A stretch of DNA of 64,000 nucleotides from Natronococcus amylolyticus DSM 10524. Lineage in GTDB: Archaea; Halobacteriota; Halobacteria; Halobacteriales; Natrialbaceae. The notes beneath the pieces were generated by a model. It did no database searches. It was given only the letters and a program-made list of their open reading frames with translations, and had not been told where the DNA came from. Both the position numbers and the translations under genes were made by a program. Position 1 is the stretch's first letter; every line of letters begins with the position of its first letter. This document shows, in pieces, positions 34,694-43,627 of this stretch. The DNA lies in contig NZ_AOIB01000028.1 in NCBI RefSeq assembly GCF_000337675.1, positions 86,140-150,139 on the forward strand, given 5' to 3'.

Positions 34694-35365
34694 TCAGTTC
34701 GCGTCGGGCAGCCCGCTCGGGGTCGAGACGGTGAGAGTGTTCCTGACGAGGTTGTCCGTCGCCCGACGCAGTCGTTGGGAGACCGAGTTCGTCGAGATGT
34801 CGAGCTCTGCGGCCAGCTCTTCGATCTGCGTCTCGCGGGGGACCTCGAAGTAGCCCATCTCCTGGGCGGTCGTGAGCACCTCCCGCTGTTCGGGCGTGAG
34901 GTCGTATCGCCGTTCCTTCGGCTCGATCCCTCGGTACAGTCGCTGGAGTTCGAACGTGCGATTCTGCCGGCGAAAGTATGCCTGAAACTCCTCGAGAACG
35001 CTCTCGCTGACGAACTTCAACTTGAGGTACCAACGTCCGTCCTTCGCTTCCGCCTCCTGTACGATCCCGTGCTGGTCGACGACCTCGTCGATCAGTTGCT
35101 GGACCTCCTCGCTCCAGCGGACGTTGAAGTAGCCGATGTCGTCGGTGACGTTGAGCGTTCGGACCTCCTCGACGTCGGGGTCGGCCTCGAGGGCGCGCTC
35201 GACGACCTCGAGGTCGTCGCTCGTCACCCACAGGAACGGCATCACCCACTCGCGGCTATGGGTCGCGAGCCGTTCGATCTCGACCGTCGCGTCGGGCGCG
35301 GTCTCGAACGTGTGTTCCAGCGCGAAGGCGTCGGCGGGAATCGTGAACTCGGCGACGACGCTCAT
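34694..35365 (-). CDS. HTH-10 (bacterio-opsin activator-like) transcriptional regulator
   Basis: 223 residues with an N-terminal sensor domain (EFTIPADAFALEHTFE, with a strand-rich 160-residue region) and the C-terminal HTH-10 domain (LTPEQREVLTTAQEMGYFEV, then RETQIEELAAELDISTNSVS and QRLRRATDNLV). This is the Bat-type architecture common in haloarchaea. Targets are unknown. It is a separate transcription unit near genes for a ferritin-like protein and secreted proteins. Confidence 0.9.
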   Translation of the reverse strand: MSVVAEFTIPADAFALEHTFETAPDATVEIERLATHSREWVMPFLWVTSDDLEVVERALEADPDVEEVRTLNVTDDIGYFNVRWSEEVQQLIDEVVDQHGIVQEAEAKDGRWYLKLKFVSESVLEEFQAYFRRQNRTFELQRLYRGIEPKERRYDLTPEQREVLTTAQEMGYFEVPRETQIEELAAELDISTNSVSQRLRRATDNLVRNTLTVSTPSGLPDAN

Positions 35366-35554
35366 GCACCGTTCTTTCGGCTCGAGACACTGAAAACCGG
35401 CACCTGACCCTGCAACAGTGTGATCCGAGTTTCCGACCCCGATTGCGGGTGACTATTCCATCGTTCAATTCATAAATGGAGTTGTAGACATACTGTCGAT
35501 CAGTACCGGATGTACGGCCGTTGGCGACGATTTCTTACCGCTGGCACGTCCGTC

Positions 35555-36037
35555 TCAGCTCTCCCGCCTTCGCTCCCGGAACTCCTGCATCTTCCGCAGC
35601 GCGGATTCGGCTTCGGACCGATTCTGCTCGAGCCGATTCACCACCGCTTCGGGGTGGTCGAGGCTCTCGGCCAGCAGAACCAGCCGATCAAGCAGCGTGA
35701 TCTCGATCCGCTCGTTGATCGTGCCGACCCCGATCGCGTCGAGATCGCGCAGCTCGTCGCTCTCGACCTCGTTGACGAACTCGTCTTTCTCCGCGAGCAA
35801 CCCCTCCATGATTGGACTGCCCCGTTCCTCGAGGGGAAGCTCGGCCAGTTCGAAGATCTCCTCGATCCGGGTGATCTGTGCGACCGTATCCTCCCTGTGG
35901 CCAGCGAACAGCTCCCGGATCTCCTCGCTGGCGGCCGCCTCCGCGAGGTCGCCGTTCAGATCGAGGATCTCGAGTTCCGCGTGGTACAGCTTCTGTAGCT
36001 CCCGCTCGAACATGTCCGCTTCAGTTTTGATACTCAT
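35555..36037 (-). CDS. YciE/YciF ferritin-like family protein (DUF892)
   Basis: 160 residues forming a four-helix ferritin-like fold: FERELQKLYHAELEILDLNG, then SEEIRELFAGHREDTVAQIT, ERIEITLLDRLVLLAESLDH. Acidic and His residues (E, H, E in the first two helices and E, H in the last) are placed for a di-metal centre. The family responds to osmotic or oxidative stress in bacteria, and function in archaea is untested. It precedes the unknown gene at 36101 on the same strand. Confidence 0.85.
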   Translation of the reverse strand: MSIKTEADMFERELQKLYHAELEILDLNGDLAEAAASEEIRELFAGHREDTVAQITRIEEIFELAELPLEERGSPIMEGLLAEKDEFVNEVESDELRDLDAIGVGTINERIEITLLDRLVLLAESLDHPEAVVNRLEQNRSEAESALRKMQEFRERRRES

Positions 36038-36100
36038 GATCGTTTCTCGCGTGGCGTGTACGGATATCGGTCGGATAGCTCTGCCCGCCGTCCCAGTCGC

Positions 36101-36667
36101 TCACTCCGCATCGAGAACCAGCTCCCTGATACAGTTTCGGGCGTCCTCGGTGTCGACCGCCTCGCTCTCCAGCAGGAGACACAGCTCCGCGGTCGACACC
36201 TCGTTTCCCGCCCGCAGCTCCTCTAGGATCGACGCGATCGGTGCACGGGTCGCGTCGATCGTGAGGTCGACGTTCTCGACGAGGATCTCGTCTCGCTTCC
36301 CGGCCGCGTACACGGCCTCCCGGAGGAGCCGTTCCGCCGTCGACTCGGTTCCGGCCGCGCGCTCTTCGAGCATCGCCTCCGTGATCCCCGCGTTGTACAG
36401 GATGAAGGCCAGCCCGTCTCGGAGCCCCGCCGTGAACTCGTCGTCCTCGTCGCCGTCCGCGAGGCGCTCGAAGAGCTTCTCCCGTTCGGCCTCCTCGAGG
36501 TGCTCGAACAGGATCGTGAAATCGAGAATCGTGTTGTGGACCCGCTTGCGGATGTCGCGTCGGCGCTGGTAGCGTTGCTGTTTGGCGTGCTCACCCTCGT
36601 AGGACTTCTCCCCGGTGAGCCACCGACGATCCTCGGTCGTCAACATCGCGTTCTTTCGGTCCGTCAT
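36101..36667 (-). CDS. Conserved haloarchaeal protein, unknown function
   Basis: 188 residues, strongly helical. It begins MTDRKNAMLTTEDRRWLTGE, a start I associate with a haloarchaeal protein family containing the KQQRYQRRRDIRKRV basic segment. No enzymatic motif is seen. It is divergent from the transporter at 36865 and upstream of the ferritin-like gene. The intergenic DNA between them contains a palindromic TATA-like CCTATAAATAGG at 36725-36736. Confidence 0.65.
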   Translation of the reverse strand: MTDRKNAMLTTEDRRWLTGEKSYEGEHAKQQRYQRRRDIRKRVHNTILDFTILFEHLEEAEREKLFERLADGDEDDEFTAGLRDGLAFILYNAGITEAMLEERAAGTESTAERLLREAVYAAGKRDEILVENVDLTIDATRAPIASILEELRAGNEVSTAELCLLLESEAVDTEDARNCIRELVLDAE

Positions 36668-36724
36668 GGTTGCGTCGTGTTCGTTCGGCTCCGGTCCGCC
36701 AGCAATGATACTATATTCAGTATA

Positions 36725-36750
36725 CCCTATAAATAGGAATATATTTACCC
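36725..36750. promoter_or_regulatory. Divergent promoter with palindromic TATA elements
   Basis: CCTATAAATAGG (36725-36736) is a perfect palindrome, followed by GAATATATTTACC (about 36738-36750). The second is 27 nt from the short leader frame at 36771. Both strands could be served. Confidence 0.5.
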
Positions 36751-36770
36751 GAACATCGTGACGTTATCTC

Positions 36771-36872
36771 ATGCGTCGAGATGACACCCCGATCGGCATG
36801 AAGATTGTGCCATCCACGAGCGCAAGACGGCTGCCCGACGGCGATCGATCGACCGCCGAGAGCGATGGCTGA
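36771..36872 (+). CDS. Possible 33-residue leader ORF coupled to chrA
   Basis: The ATG at 36771 is 27 nt from a TATA box, and the frame (MRRDDTPIGMKIVPSTSARR) runs to a TGA at 36870-36872. Its end overlaps the first codons of the transporter (ATG at 36865). Overlapping stop and start suggests translational coupling or regulation. Low certainty without protein evidence. Confidence 0.35.
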   Translation: MRRDDTPIGMKIVPSTSARRLPDGDRSTAESDG

Positions 36873-38265
36873 CGCGACGGCCGACGCGGCGCAGACGGAG
36901 TACCGCGGCCGCGCCACCCCTGCCAAACTCCTCGAGGTCGCCAGATACTACCTCTTTATCGGGATCGTCGGCTTCGGCGGTCCGATGGTCCACATCGCGA
37001 TGATGGAGGACGACCTCGTCGGCGAGGACAGCAAAGAGTGGACCGATCAGTCGGTGTTCATGGAGGGGCTCGCGATCTGTAACATGCTTCCGGGACCGGC
37101 CTCGACCCAGCTCGGAATCTTCATGGGCTGGATCTACGCCGGGACGAAGGGCGCGCTCGTCGCCGGCTTCTTCTTCATGCTGCCGACGTTCGTTCTCGTC
37201 GTCTTCTTCTCGTGGCTCTACTTCGCCTACCAGCAGGTTCCCGCGGTCGAGGCGGTGTTCTACGGGATTAACCCCGTCGTCATCGGCCTCATCGTCGGCG
37301 CCTGCTACTCGATGACTCGAAGCGCCTTCGAGGAGGGGCGAACGGACACCGAGTTCGAGGTCCGGGGTGAATCGTGGACCGTCGACTACCTGCTCGTCGT
37401 CCTGCTTGTCGCGACCACAGTCGTTCAGGCCGCCCTCGGTCCGAACCCGGTGTTGTTGTTCATCGCGTCCGGGCTCGTCGGCGTCGCGGTCTACCGTTCC
37501 GACTGGGTCCGGGCGAACGCGCGCCGACTGGCGCCGTGGGCGATCCTCGGCGCCGTCGCTGGACTCCTGTTCGTCCTCCGCGATCGGGTCCTCGAGGCTC
37601 TCGGTCCCGCCGTTCGCGGCGCGCTCGAGACCAGTCCGATCTGGGGTGCGTTGATCGCGCTCTGGGCCAACCCCTGGATCCAGCTGTTCGCGTTCATGAT
37701 CTACACCGGCTCGTTCATCTACGGCGGCGGGCTCGTGTTGATCCCCTTCATCGAGACCTACGTGGTCAGTGAGTTCGGCTGGATGACCGGACGCGAGTTC
37801 GTCGACGGGATCGCGATCGGACAGCTCTCGCCCGGTCCGGTCGTGATGACGACGGCGTTCGTCGGCTACAAGCTCATGCTCGACGTCTCCGGTGGAGTCG
37901 TCGCCGTCGCCGTGATCGGCGCGCTCGTGGCGACGATCGGCGCGTTCGGTCCCTCCTTCGCGTTCATCATCGGCTTCTTTCCCTACTTCGCGAGGGTCCG
38001 CGAGAACGAACTCGTCCAGACCGCTCTGGTCGCCGTCAACGCCGCCGTCATCGGGGCGATCCTCGGCGCGACGGTCATCCTCGCCGAGGAGTCGTTTTTC
38101 GTCGAGCAGCCGACCGTTCCGATCCCGGCCGCCGGAGCGGTCCTCGACCTGTTCGCCGTGTTGCTGGCGCTCGTCACCTACTGGCTGTTCGTCCGGGGCG
38201 TCCACGCCGCGTACCTCATCGCCGCCGGCGGCGCGATCGGTGTCGGCGCCTTCTTCCTCGCTTGA
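36865..38265 (+). CDS. chrA: Chromate transporter (ChrA family)
   Basis: 466 residues, a two-domain ChrA membrane protein. The first half has VGFGGPMVHIAMMEDDLV and NMLPGPASTQLGIFMGW; the second half has YGGGLVLIPFIETYVVSEFG and IGQLSPGPVVMTTAFVGYKL. About ten to twelve hydrophobic segments. Family members export chromate (some take up sulfate), usually in a symport or antiport. It stands alone, with no chrB regulator nearby. Confidence 0.9.
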   Translation: MADATADAAQTEYRGRATPAKLLEVARYYLFIGIVGFGGPMVHIAMMEDDLVGEDSKEWTDQSVFMEGLAICNMLPGPASTQLGIFMGWIYAGTKGALVAGFFFMLPTFVLVVFFSWLYFAYQQVPAVEAVFYGINPVVIGLIVGACYSMTRSAFEEGRTDTEFEVRGESWTVDYLLVVLLVATTVVQAALGPNPVLLFIASGLVGVAVYRSDWVRANARRLAPWAILGAVAGLLFVLRDRVLEALGPAVRGALETSPIWGALIALWANPWIQLFAFMIYTGSFIYGGGLVLIPFIETYVVSEFGWMTGREFVDGIAIGQLSPGPVVMTTAFVGYKLMLDVSGGVVAVAVIGALVATIGAFGPSFAFIIGFFPYFARVRENELVQTALVAVNAAVIGAILGATVILAEESFFVEQPTVPIPAAGAVLDLFAVLLALVTYWLFVRGVHAAYLIAAGGAIGVGAFFLA

Positions 38266-38372
38266 CTCCGTCGCTGGGTAATTTCCCCTCGGTTCGGAAC
38301 CGTCGGCGCTCTCGAGACTAACTATCTGGTATAGTAAAATGTATTTACCACGCTGTTCAATACGATCTGTAG

Positions 38373-39704
38373 ATGAGCACGGAACGCGAAACCGCCGACC
38401 TCTTCGGACCGTTTCGCCAGTTCTTCTCGCTGCAGCGGGACGTGCTGGTGCTCTCGCTGGCGATGTTCGCGTTCAGTCTCGGGTTCCAGATGACAAACCG
38501 GTTCCTGCCGGATTATCTGGTCTACCTCGGCGCGGGCGGGTTCGTCGTCGGCCTGTTCGCCACGTTGGGCAACGTCATCGGCGCCGTCTACCCCTACTAC
38601 GGTGGAATTATCTCCGACCGAGTGGGATCACGGTACGCGCTGACCGTCTTCGGCTTCCTCTCGACGTTCGGTTTCGCGATCTGGCTCGGTTCCGCGTACA
38701 TCCCGGCGATCGACCTCGGCGCCGTCGTCCTCGAGCCGTGGGTGTGGGTGTTCGTCGGTCTACTATTGGCGCAGTGCTGGAAGTCCTTCGGCATCGGCGG
38801 CCACTACGCCATCGTCAAACAGGCGACCGAACCGAGCCGACTAGCGCAGGGCTTCGCCAGCACGGAGACGTTCCGTCGGACCGCGTTCCTGATCGCGCCG
38901 CTGATCGTCGCCGTTCTCGTCGCCGACGAGCTCATGCCCGACTTCCTCTGGGTGCTCGCCATCGGAATCGTCTTCGCCGTCCTCGGAACGATCGCCCAGC
39001 ACCTGCTGTACGAGGCCGATGAGGACTCGGTGGGCAAGGAGTTCGAGGGCGTCGGTCAGATCGTCGACGACCTGCGGGCGCTCCCGGATCCGCTGCGACC
39101 GCTGCTGGTCGCCGACACGTTCGTCCGCTTTGCCAACGGGATGGTGTATGCCTTCTTCATCCTCGTGATCACCCAGCTGCTCGAGATCGGACTGACGCTC
39201 TCCCTTCCCGTCGTCGGTACGATCGACCTCTCGCCCGCGGCCTTCTTCGGCCTTCTCTTGAGCATCGAGATGCTGGTCGCGCTGCTGACGATGGCGCCGG
39301 CGGCAAAGATCGCCGAGTACGTCGGCCTCAAACCGGTCGTCGGGCTGGGATTCTTCGTCTACGCGATCTTCCCGGTACTGTTGATCTTCGGTCCCCAGTA
39401 CGTCGGCGGAATCGACGAAACGTGGCTCTTGATCGCGCTGTTTGCCTTCTCGGGGCTGCGATTTGCCGGCCTGCCCGCTCACAAGGCGCTCGTGGTCGGG
39501 CCCGCCGAGCAGGGCGCAGGCGGTCGCGTAACGGGATCGTACTACCTGATCCGCGGCGCAATCGTAATTCCCAGCGGCGCGCTGGGCGGATTCCTCTGGC
39601 AGTTTGTCGATCCCGAACTCTCCTTTACGATCGCAACGGTCATCGGCATGATCGGCGTCGTCTACTTCGCGCTCTTCGGCCAGGAGTTCGAGGCCTATCG
39701 GTAG
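38373..39704 (+). CDS. MFS transporter
   Basis: 443 residues with about twelve hydrophobic segments. It is a major-facilitator member with an early YPYYGGIISDRVGSRYALTV loop and a central hydrophilic loop of about 50 residues. It lies between chrA and the convergent nosL. A nitrate or nitrite carrier role is possible given the nearby denitrification genes, but no specific nitrate-porter signature is evident, so the substrate is unassigned. Confidence 0.85.
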   Translation: MSTERETADLFGPFRQFFSLQRDVLVLSLAMFAFSLGFQMTNRFLPDYLVYLGAGGFVVGLFATLGNVIGAVYPYYGGIISDRVGSRYALTVFGFLSTFGFAIWLGSAYIPAIDLGAVVLEPWVWVFVGLLLAQCWKSFGIGGHYAIVKQATEPSRLAQGFASTETFRRTAFLIAPLIVAVLVADELMPDFLWVLAIGIVFAVLGTIAQHLLYEADEDSVGKEFEGVGQIVDDLRALPDPLRPLLVADTFVRFANGMVYAFFILVITQLLEIGLTLSLPVVGTIDLSPAAFFGLLLSIEMLVALLTMAPAAKIAEYVGLKPVVGLGFFVYAIFPVLLIFGPQYVGGIDETWLLIALFAFSGLRFAGLPAHKALVVGPAEQGAGGRVTGSYYLIRGAIVIPSGALGGFLWQFVDPELSFTIATVIGMIGVVYFALFGQEFEAYR

Positions 39705-39785
39705 CCCGTGCGCTGCATTCGCGCTGTTCCGAGGACCTCGAGCCCGCGCCCTCGACGGGTCCCGCTCGAGACACGGGTGCGGATT

Positions 39786-40349
39786 TCACTCGATGGCTCC
39801 CAGTTCCTCCCACGCACTGACCTCGCCGCCGTGCTCGTCGGCGAACGCCGACGCCTCTTCCCGATCGGAGAACGGCACGAACTCCTCGCCCATCGCCCCC
39901 TTGACCCTGCTGTCGACGACGTAGACCAGTTCGGTCGCGTCGACGAAGGTGTCGGCCGCGACGTGCGTCGAGATATACTGCACTCCCTCCCGCTCTTCGA
40001 GGCGGTAGTCGACGCTCGAGTAGTCGGTGGCGAAGGCTGCACGGAGCTCGTCACCTCGAGTGCGGCGTTCCTCGTAGACGGTGACGAGTTCGGTGAGGCT
40101 GTCGAACCGGGCGGGTCCATCACTGCTCTCCGGGCCGCCGTCTGCGTAAAAGAGCTGGCCGGCCGGGCCGTAGTGCTCCTCGATCACCATTCCGCAGGCG
40201 TCACACGTCGCCCCGCCGTCGAGGGCGATCGGTTCGGCCGACTCCTCGGTGGTCGCCTCGCCATCCCCGAGACAGCCGGCCAGCCCGACCGCCGCTGCCG
40301 TCGCGATCGTTCCGGCACCGACGAGGACGCGGCGTCGCGGACAGCTCAT
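39786..40349 (-). CDS. nosL: NosL-type copper chaperone lipoprotein
   Basis: 187 residues. N-terminal signal MSCPRRRVLVGAGTIATAAA with lipobox LAGC (lipid Cys C26). NosL motif TCDACGMVIEEHYGPAGQLF (C49, C52, M54) binds Cu(I), which is delivered to nitrous oxide reductase. The rest (LVYVVDSRVKGAMGEEFVPF) matches NosL. Last gene of the nos operon; its start overlaps the nosY stop by 4 nt. Confidence 0.88.
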   Translation of the reverse strand: MSCPRRRVLVGAGTIATAAAVGLAGCLGDGEATTEESAEPIALDGGATCDACGMVIEEHYGPAGQLFYADGGPESSDGPARFDSLTELVTVYEERRTRGDELRAAFATDYSSVDYRLEEREGVQYISTHVAADTFVDATELVYVVDSRVKGAMGEEFVPFSDREEASAFADEHGGEVSAWEELGAIE

Positions 40350-41278
40350 AGCCGTCGCCTCCGTATCGCGAGCGCCGCGAGAACGGTCGGAACGACGATC
40401 CAGACGACGAGCGCTCCCAGCAGCACCCCCGTCGAGAGACCGGACTCGGCCAGCACGGTGGCGAAGCCGGCGTCACCGGCGGCCCCCAGCGAGCCGAGGA
40501 CGAGCGCGCGGAAGATCCCCGTCGGGTTCGCGAGCAACATCGCCGAGACGGCGGTCCCCGAGAGGTCGAACGCCGCAACGATGCCGAGTCCGAGCAGGTC
40601 GTGGACGAGGACGAACCACGCCCAGATCAGCAGGGCGATCCCGAGCGCGTGGGTCTTCTCCCGGGCGAGCGCCGAGACGAGGACCCCGACCGCGAGGAAG
40701 ACGAGCCCGAGCCCAACGGCCGCCAGCAGGAACTGGACGTAGGCGTCGAACCCGCCGAGGCCGAACTCGAGCAGCAGGAAGCCGCCGGCGACCCCGAACC
40801 CGAGAATCGTCGCGCTCGCGAGGACGACCGCCCGCCCGATCAGGGTTCCGACGACGATCCAGGCCCGTTCGACGGGGAGCGCGAACAGCGTCCGGAGCCA
40901 GCCGCTCTCCTCGCGGCCGACGACGGCGTCGTAACCGAACGCGAGCGCGACCAGGGGAACGAGGTAGACCGCGAGCACGGCGAGGCTCGCGACGGTTCGC
41001 TCGAACCCCTCGGGGCTGACGCTCGAGCCGCTGAACGTCGTCAGCCCGAGCGCGAACGCGGCGAAGACCGCGGTGAGCGCGATCGCCCACCGGCCCCGCA
41101 CCGCGAGCCGGTACTCGGTTTCGGCGACGGCCCGTAGCTGTCGGTACCAGTCGCCCGACTCGCTCGCTCGCCCGATCTCGGCGTCCGCCACCGTCCCGTA
41201 GCCGCCGTCGGCTCTCGGTCGCGGCTCGTCGTTCCCGGCTGTCGACTGCTGCGGGTTCGACCGCCTCGGATCGGTCAT
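40346..41278 (-). CDS. nosY: NosY-type ABC transporter permease
   Basis: 310 residues with a long N-terminal cytoplasmic segment and about six transmembrane helices (AVRGRWAIALTAVFAAFALG, AVYLVPLVALAFGYDAVVGR, through LLGALVVWIVVPTVLAALAI). It is the membrane part of the NosDFY complex that supports maturation of the copper site of nitrous oxide reductase. Start overlaps the nosF stop by 4 nt. Confidence 0.88.
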   Translation of the reverse strand: MTDPRRSNPQQSTAGNDEPRPRADGGYGTVADAEIGRASESGDWYRQLRAVAETEYRLAVRGRWAIALTAVFAAFALGLTTFSGSSVSPEGFERTVASLAVLAVYLVPLVALAFGYDAVVGREESGWLRTLFALPVERAWIVVGTLIGRAVVLASATILGFGVAGGFLLLEFGLGGFDAYVQFLLAAVGLGLVFLAVGVLVSALAREKTHALGIALLIWAWFVLVHDLLGLGIVAAFDLSGTAVSAMLLANPTGIFRALVLGSLGAAGDAGFATVLAESGLSTGVLLGALVVWIVVPTVLAALAIRRRRL

Positions 41279-42246
41279 CGCGCGCTCACCTCCGTTTCAC
41301 CGACGACCTCGTCGTCGACAGCCCCCTCACTCGATCCGCTCTCTGTTCCCGCGAGCGCCTCGTGAAACGCCGCCTCGAGCCCGGGCTCGCGAACCTCGAA
41401 GCGATCGACCAAGTCGGCCTCGAGCGCGCCCGAGAGCTCGAGGGCGGCCTCGCGCCCGCAGGCGACCGCGAACTCCCCGCCCGAGTCGGTTACTTCACCG
41501 TACCGCTGAATCGTCTCGAGGACCCGCGACCGATCCCGTTCGTTCGCAGGCCGGACGGCGACGGTGACGCGCCCGTCGCCCGCCGCCCGCAGCTCGTCGA
41601 CGGCGCCGACCGCGCGAAGCTGGCCGTCCTCGAGGACGGCGACGGCGTCGCAGAGTCGTTCGACCTCGCTCAGGACGTGCGAGGAGAGCACGACCGTCGC
41701 GTCGGTCTCACGATCGATCCGCTCGATGATCTCGTGGAACGTCGCGACGCCGCGGGGGTCGAGCCCCGCCGTCGGCTCGTCGAGCACGAGAACGGGCGGC
41801 TCGGCCAGCAGCGCCGACGCGAGTCCGAGCCGTCGTCCCATCCCGTTGGAGTAGCCCTCCACCGCCCGGTCGGCCGCGTCGGCCAGGCCGACCGTCTCGA
41901 GGGCGTCGTCGATGCGCTCCGTGCGCGCGCCGAGCCCTCTGATGCGGGCGTGGACGTCGAGCACCTCTCGCCCGGTCATCGCCGGCGGGAAGCCGGCGTG
42001 TTCGGGGAGGAAGGCGACTCGCTCGCGGACGCGGTGGCCGGCCTGCTCGACGTCGATCCCGCCGACTTCGATCCGCCCCGCGTCGGGGCTGTCGTGGCCG
42101 ACCAGCAGCTCGAAGAGCGTCGTCTTTCCCGCGCCGTTCGTCCCGAGGACGCCGAACGTCGACCCGGACGGGATCTCGAACGTCGGCCCGTCGAGGGCGA
42201 CGACGTCGCCGTAGCGTTTGTGAACGTCAGTGATCGTGATTTGCAT
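41275..42246 (-). CDS. nosF: NosF-type ABC transporter ATPase
   Basis: 323 residues. Walker A is GTNGAGKTT (35-43), the ABC signature region is EGYSNGMGRRLGLASALL (LSGGQ variant), Walker B is PVLVLDEPTAGLD and the switch His is VVLSSHVLSEVERL. It powers the NosDFY complex. The last 60 residues are a less conserved acidic tail. The start overlaps the nosD stop by 20 nt. Confidence 0.92.
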   Translation of the reverse strand: MQITITDVHKRYGDVVALDGPTFEIPSGSTFGVLGTNGAGKTTLFELLVGHDSPDAGRIEVGGIDVEQAGHRVRERVAFLPEHAGFPPAMTGREVLDVHARIRGLGARTERIDDALETVGLADAADRAVEGYSNGMGRRLGLASALLAEPPVLVLDEPTAGLDPRGVATFHEIIERIDRETDATVVLSSHVLSEVERLCDAVAVLEDGQLRAVGAVDELRAAGDGRVTVAVRPANERDRSRVLETIQRYGEVTDSGGEFAVACGREAALELSGALEADLVDRFEVREPGLEAAFHEALAGTESGSSEGAVDDEVVGETEVSAR

Positions 42247-43627
42247 AGTACTCCCTCCAGTCGTCGTGTGGCGGTTCGGCGAGCGGCCGGTGGTCGACCA
42301 CGCCGGGCGATTCGATCACGGGGAACGAGCTTTCGGCCATCCGGACCGCGTCGAACGCCGGGCTCTCGGCGAAGACGGCGGCCTGGGGCTGCTCGCGGAC
42401 GATGCTCTCGACGGCCCCCGCGGGCTGGTGGCGGGTTTCGCTGATGCCGTCGCCGTCGAGGTCGACCGCTCGAGCGTCGGACCAGTAGTTGCCCCGCTCG
42501 GAGTCGTTCCAGGTGACTTGTGCGGTCGTCGGCGCGTACGCCGACTGGCCGTTCGCGACGAAGCTGTTGCCGATGACCAGCTCGTCGGAGCTGCCAGCCG
42601 TGAACTGGACTCCGACCTCGTTCTCGAGGATCAGGTTGTCGGTTAGCTCGTTGCCGTGGGCGTTGTAGACGTAGAACCCGTTGCGGTTGGCGACAACCGC
42701 GTTGTCCCGTATTTCGGTGCGGTCGACGTCCTTGACGAGGATCCCCTGACCGCTCGGGCCGTCGTTGTTCACCGCGACGTTGTCGACGACCGTCAGGTTC
42801 TCCGAGACCATGATCGCGAAGCCGACGTCGTTGTCGAAGGCGACGTTGCCCGCGAGTCGGTTGTCGTCGGAGTACATGTAGTGGACGCCGTAGCGCAGCT
42901 CCCACATCGTGTTCTCGGTGGCGTCGACGCCGTCGGACCACGAGAAGTAGATCCCGTCCCGGACGGTCGTGATCTCGTTGTCCCGGAGCTCGGCGCGGTC
43001 GGCCCGGTCGAGGTGGATCCCGTTGCCCCGCTCGGCCTCGGAGACGTCCTCGCGGCCGGCGATCGTCGCGTCCGCGACGGTGACGTCCTCGGCCTCGCCG
43101 ATCCAGACGCCGTAGGTGACGTCCGTGATCCGGACGTCCTCGAGGGTCGACTCCGACCCGTTGACGAGGACGCCAGCGTCCTCGCTACTCCGATCGTGGC
43201 CCGACTCGCGGATCCACAGCTCCTCGAGGGTCACGTTCTCGGCCGCAACGTGGACGACCGTCTCCTCGCCGCCGCCGTCGATCAGCGCTCCCTCGCCCGT
43301 GGCCTCGAGCGTGAGTCCTTCCGTCTCGACCGTCACGCGCTCCTCAAAGACTCCCTCGAGGACGACGGTGTCGCCGGGCTCGGCGGCGTCGACGGCGTCC
43401 TGGACGGAGTCGAACTCCTGGCCGTCGACGGTCGCGACGCCGGACTCGCCGGGCGCCTCCGCGTCGCGGGGGTCCGAGACGTCGGGCGTCCAGCCCTCGA
43501 CGGTCGCCTCGCGGTCGTCGGAGCCGTCCGTCGCCGCGACGGCGGCCGCCGCCAGCAAGACGACGAGCACCGCGACGGCGACGACGACGAACCACGTTTC
43601 GCGGTCAGCCGCGACGCGGTCAGCCAT
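42227..43627 (-). CDS. nosD: NosD-type copper-site maturation protein
   Basis: 466 residues with an N-terminal signal or membrane anchor (VVVAVAVLVVLLAAAAVAAT) and a right-handed beta-helix of carbohydrate-binding/CASH repeats. The repeats show regular N-x-V and N-x-I turns (AELRDNEITTVRDGIYFS, ENTMWELRYGVHYMYSDDNR, NVAFDNDVGF). In bacteria NosD is the extracytoplasmic partner of NosFY in assembly of the CuZ centre. Part of the nos operon. Confidence 0.88.
   Translation of the reverse strand: MADRVAADRETWFVVVAVAVLVVLLAAAAVAATDGSDDREATVEGWTPDVSDPRDAEAPGESGVATVDGQEFDSVQDAVDAAEPGDTVVLEGVFEERVTVETEGLTLEATGEGALIDGGGEETVVHVAAENVTLEELWIRESGHDRSSEDAGVLVNGSESTLEDVRITDVTYGVWIGEAEDVTVADATIAGREDVSEAERGNGIHLDRADRAELRDNEITTVRDGIYFSWSDGVDATENTMWELRYGVHYMYSDDNRLAGNVAFDNDVGFAIMVSENLTVVDNVAVNNDGPSGQGILVKDVDRTEIRDNAVVANRNGFYVYNAHGNELTDNLILENEVGVQFTAGSSDELVIGNSFVANGQSAYAPTTAQVTWNDSERGNYWSDARAVDLDGDGISETRHQPAGAVESIVREQPQAAVFAESPAFDAVRMAESSFPVIESPGVVDHRPLAEPPHDDWREYYANHDH

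Noticed and set aside
36769-38205. Minus-strand frame of 478 codons opposite chrA
   Set aside because: No hydrophobic pattern or motif; a shadow of the ChrA coding frame.
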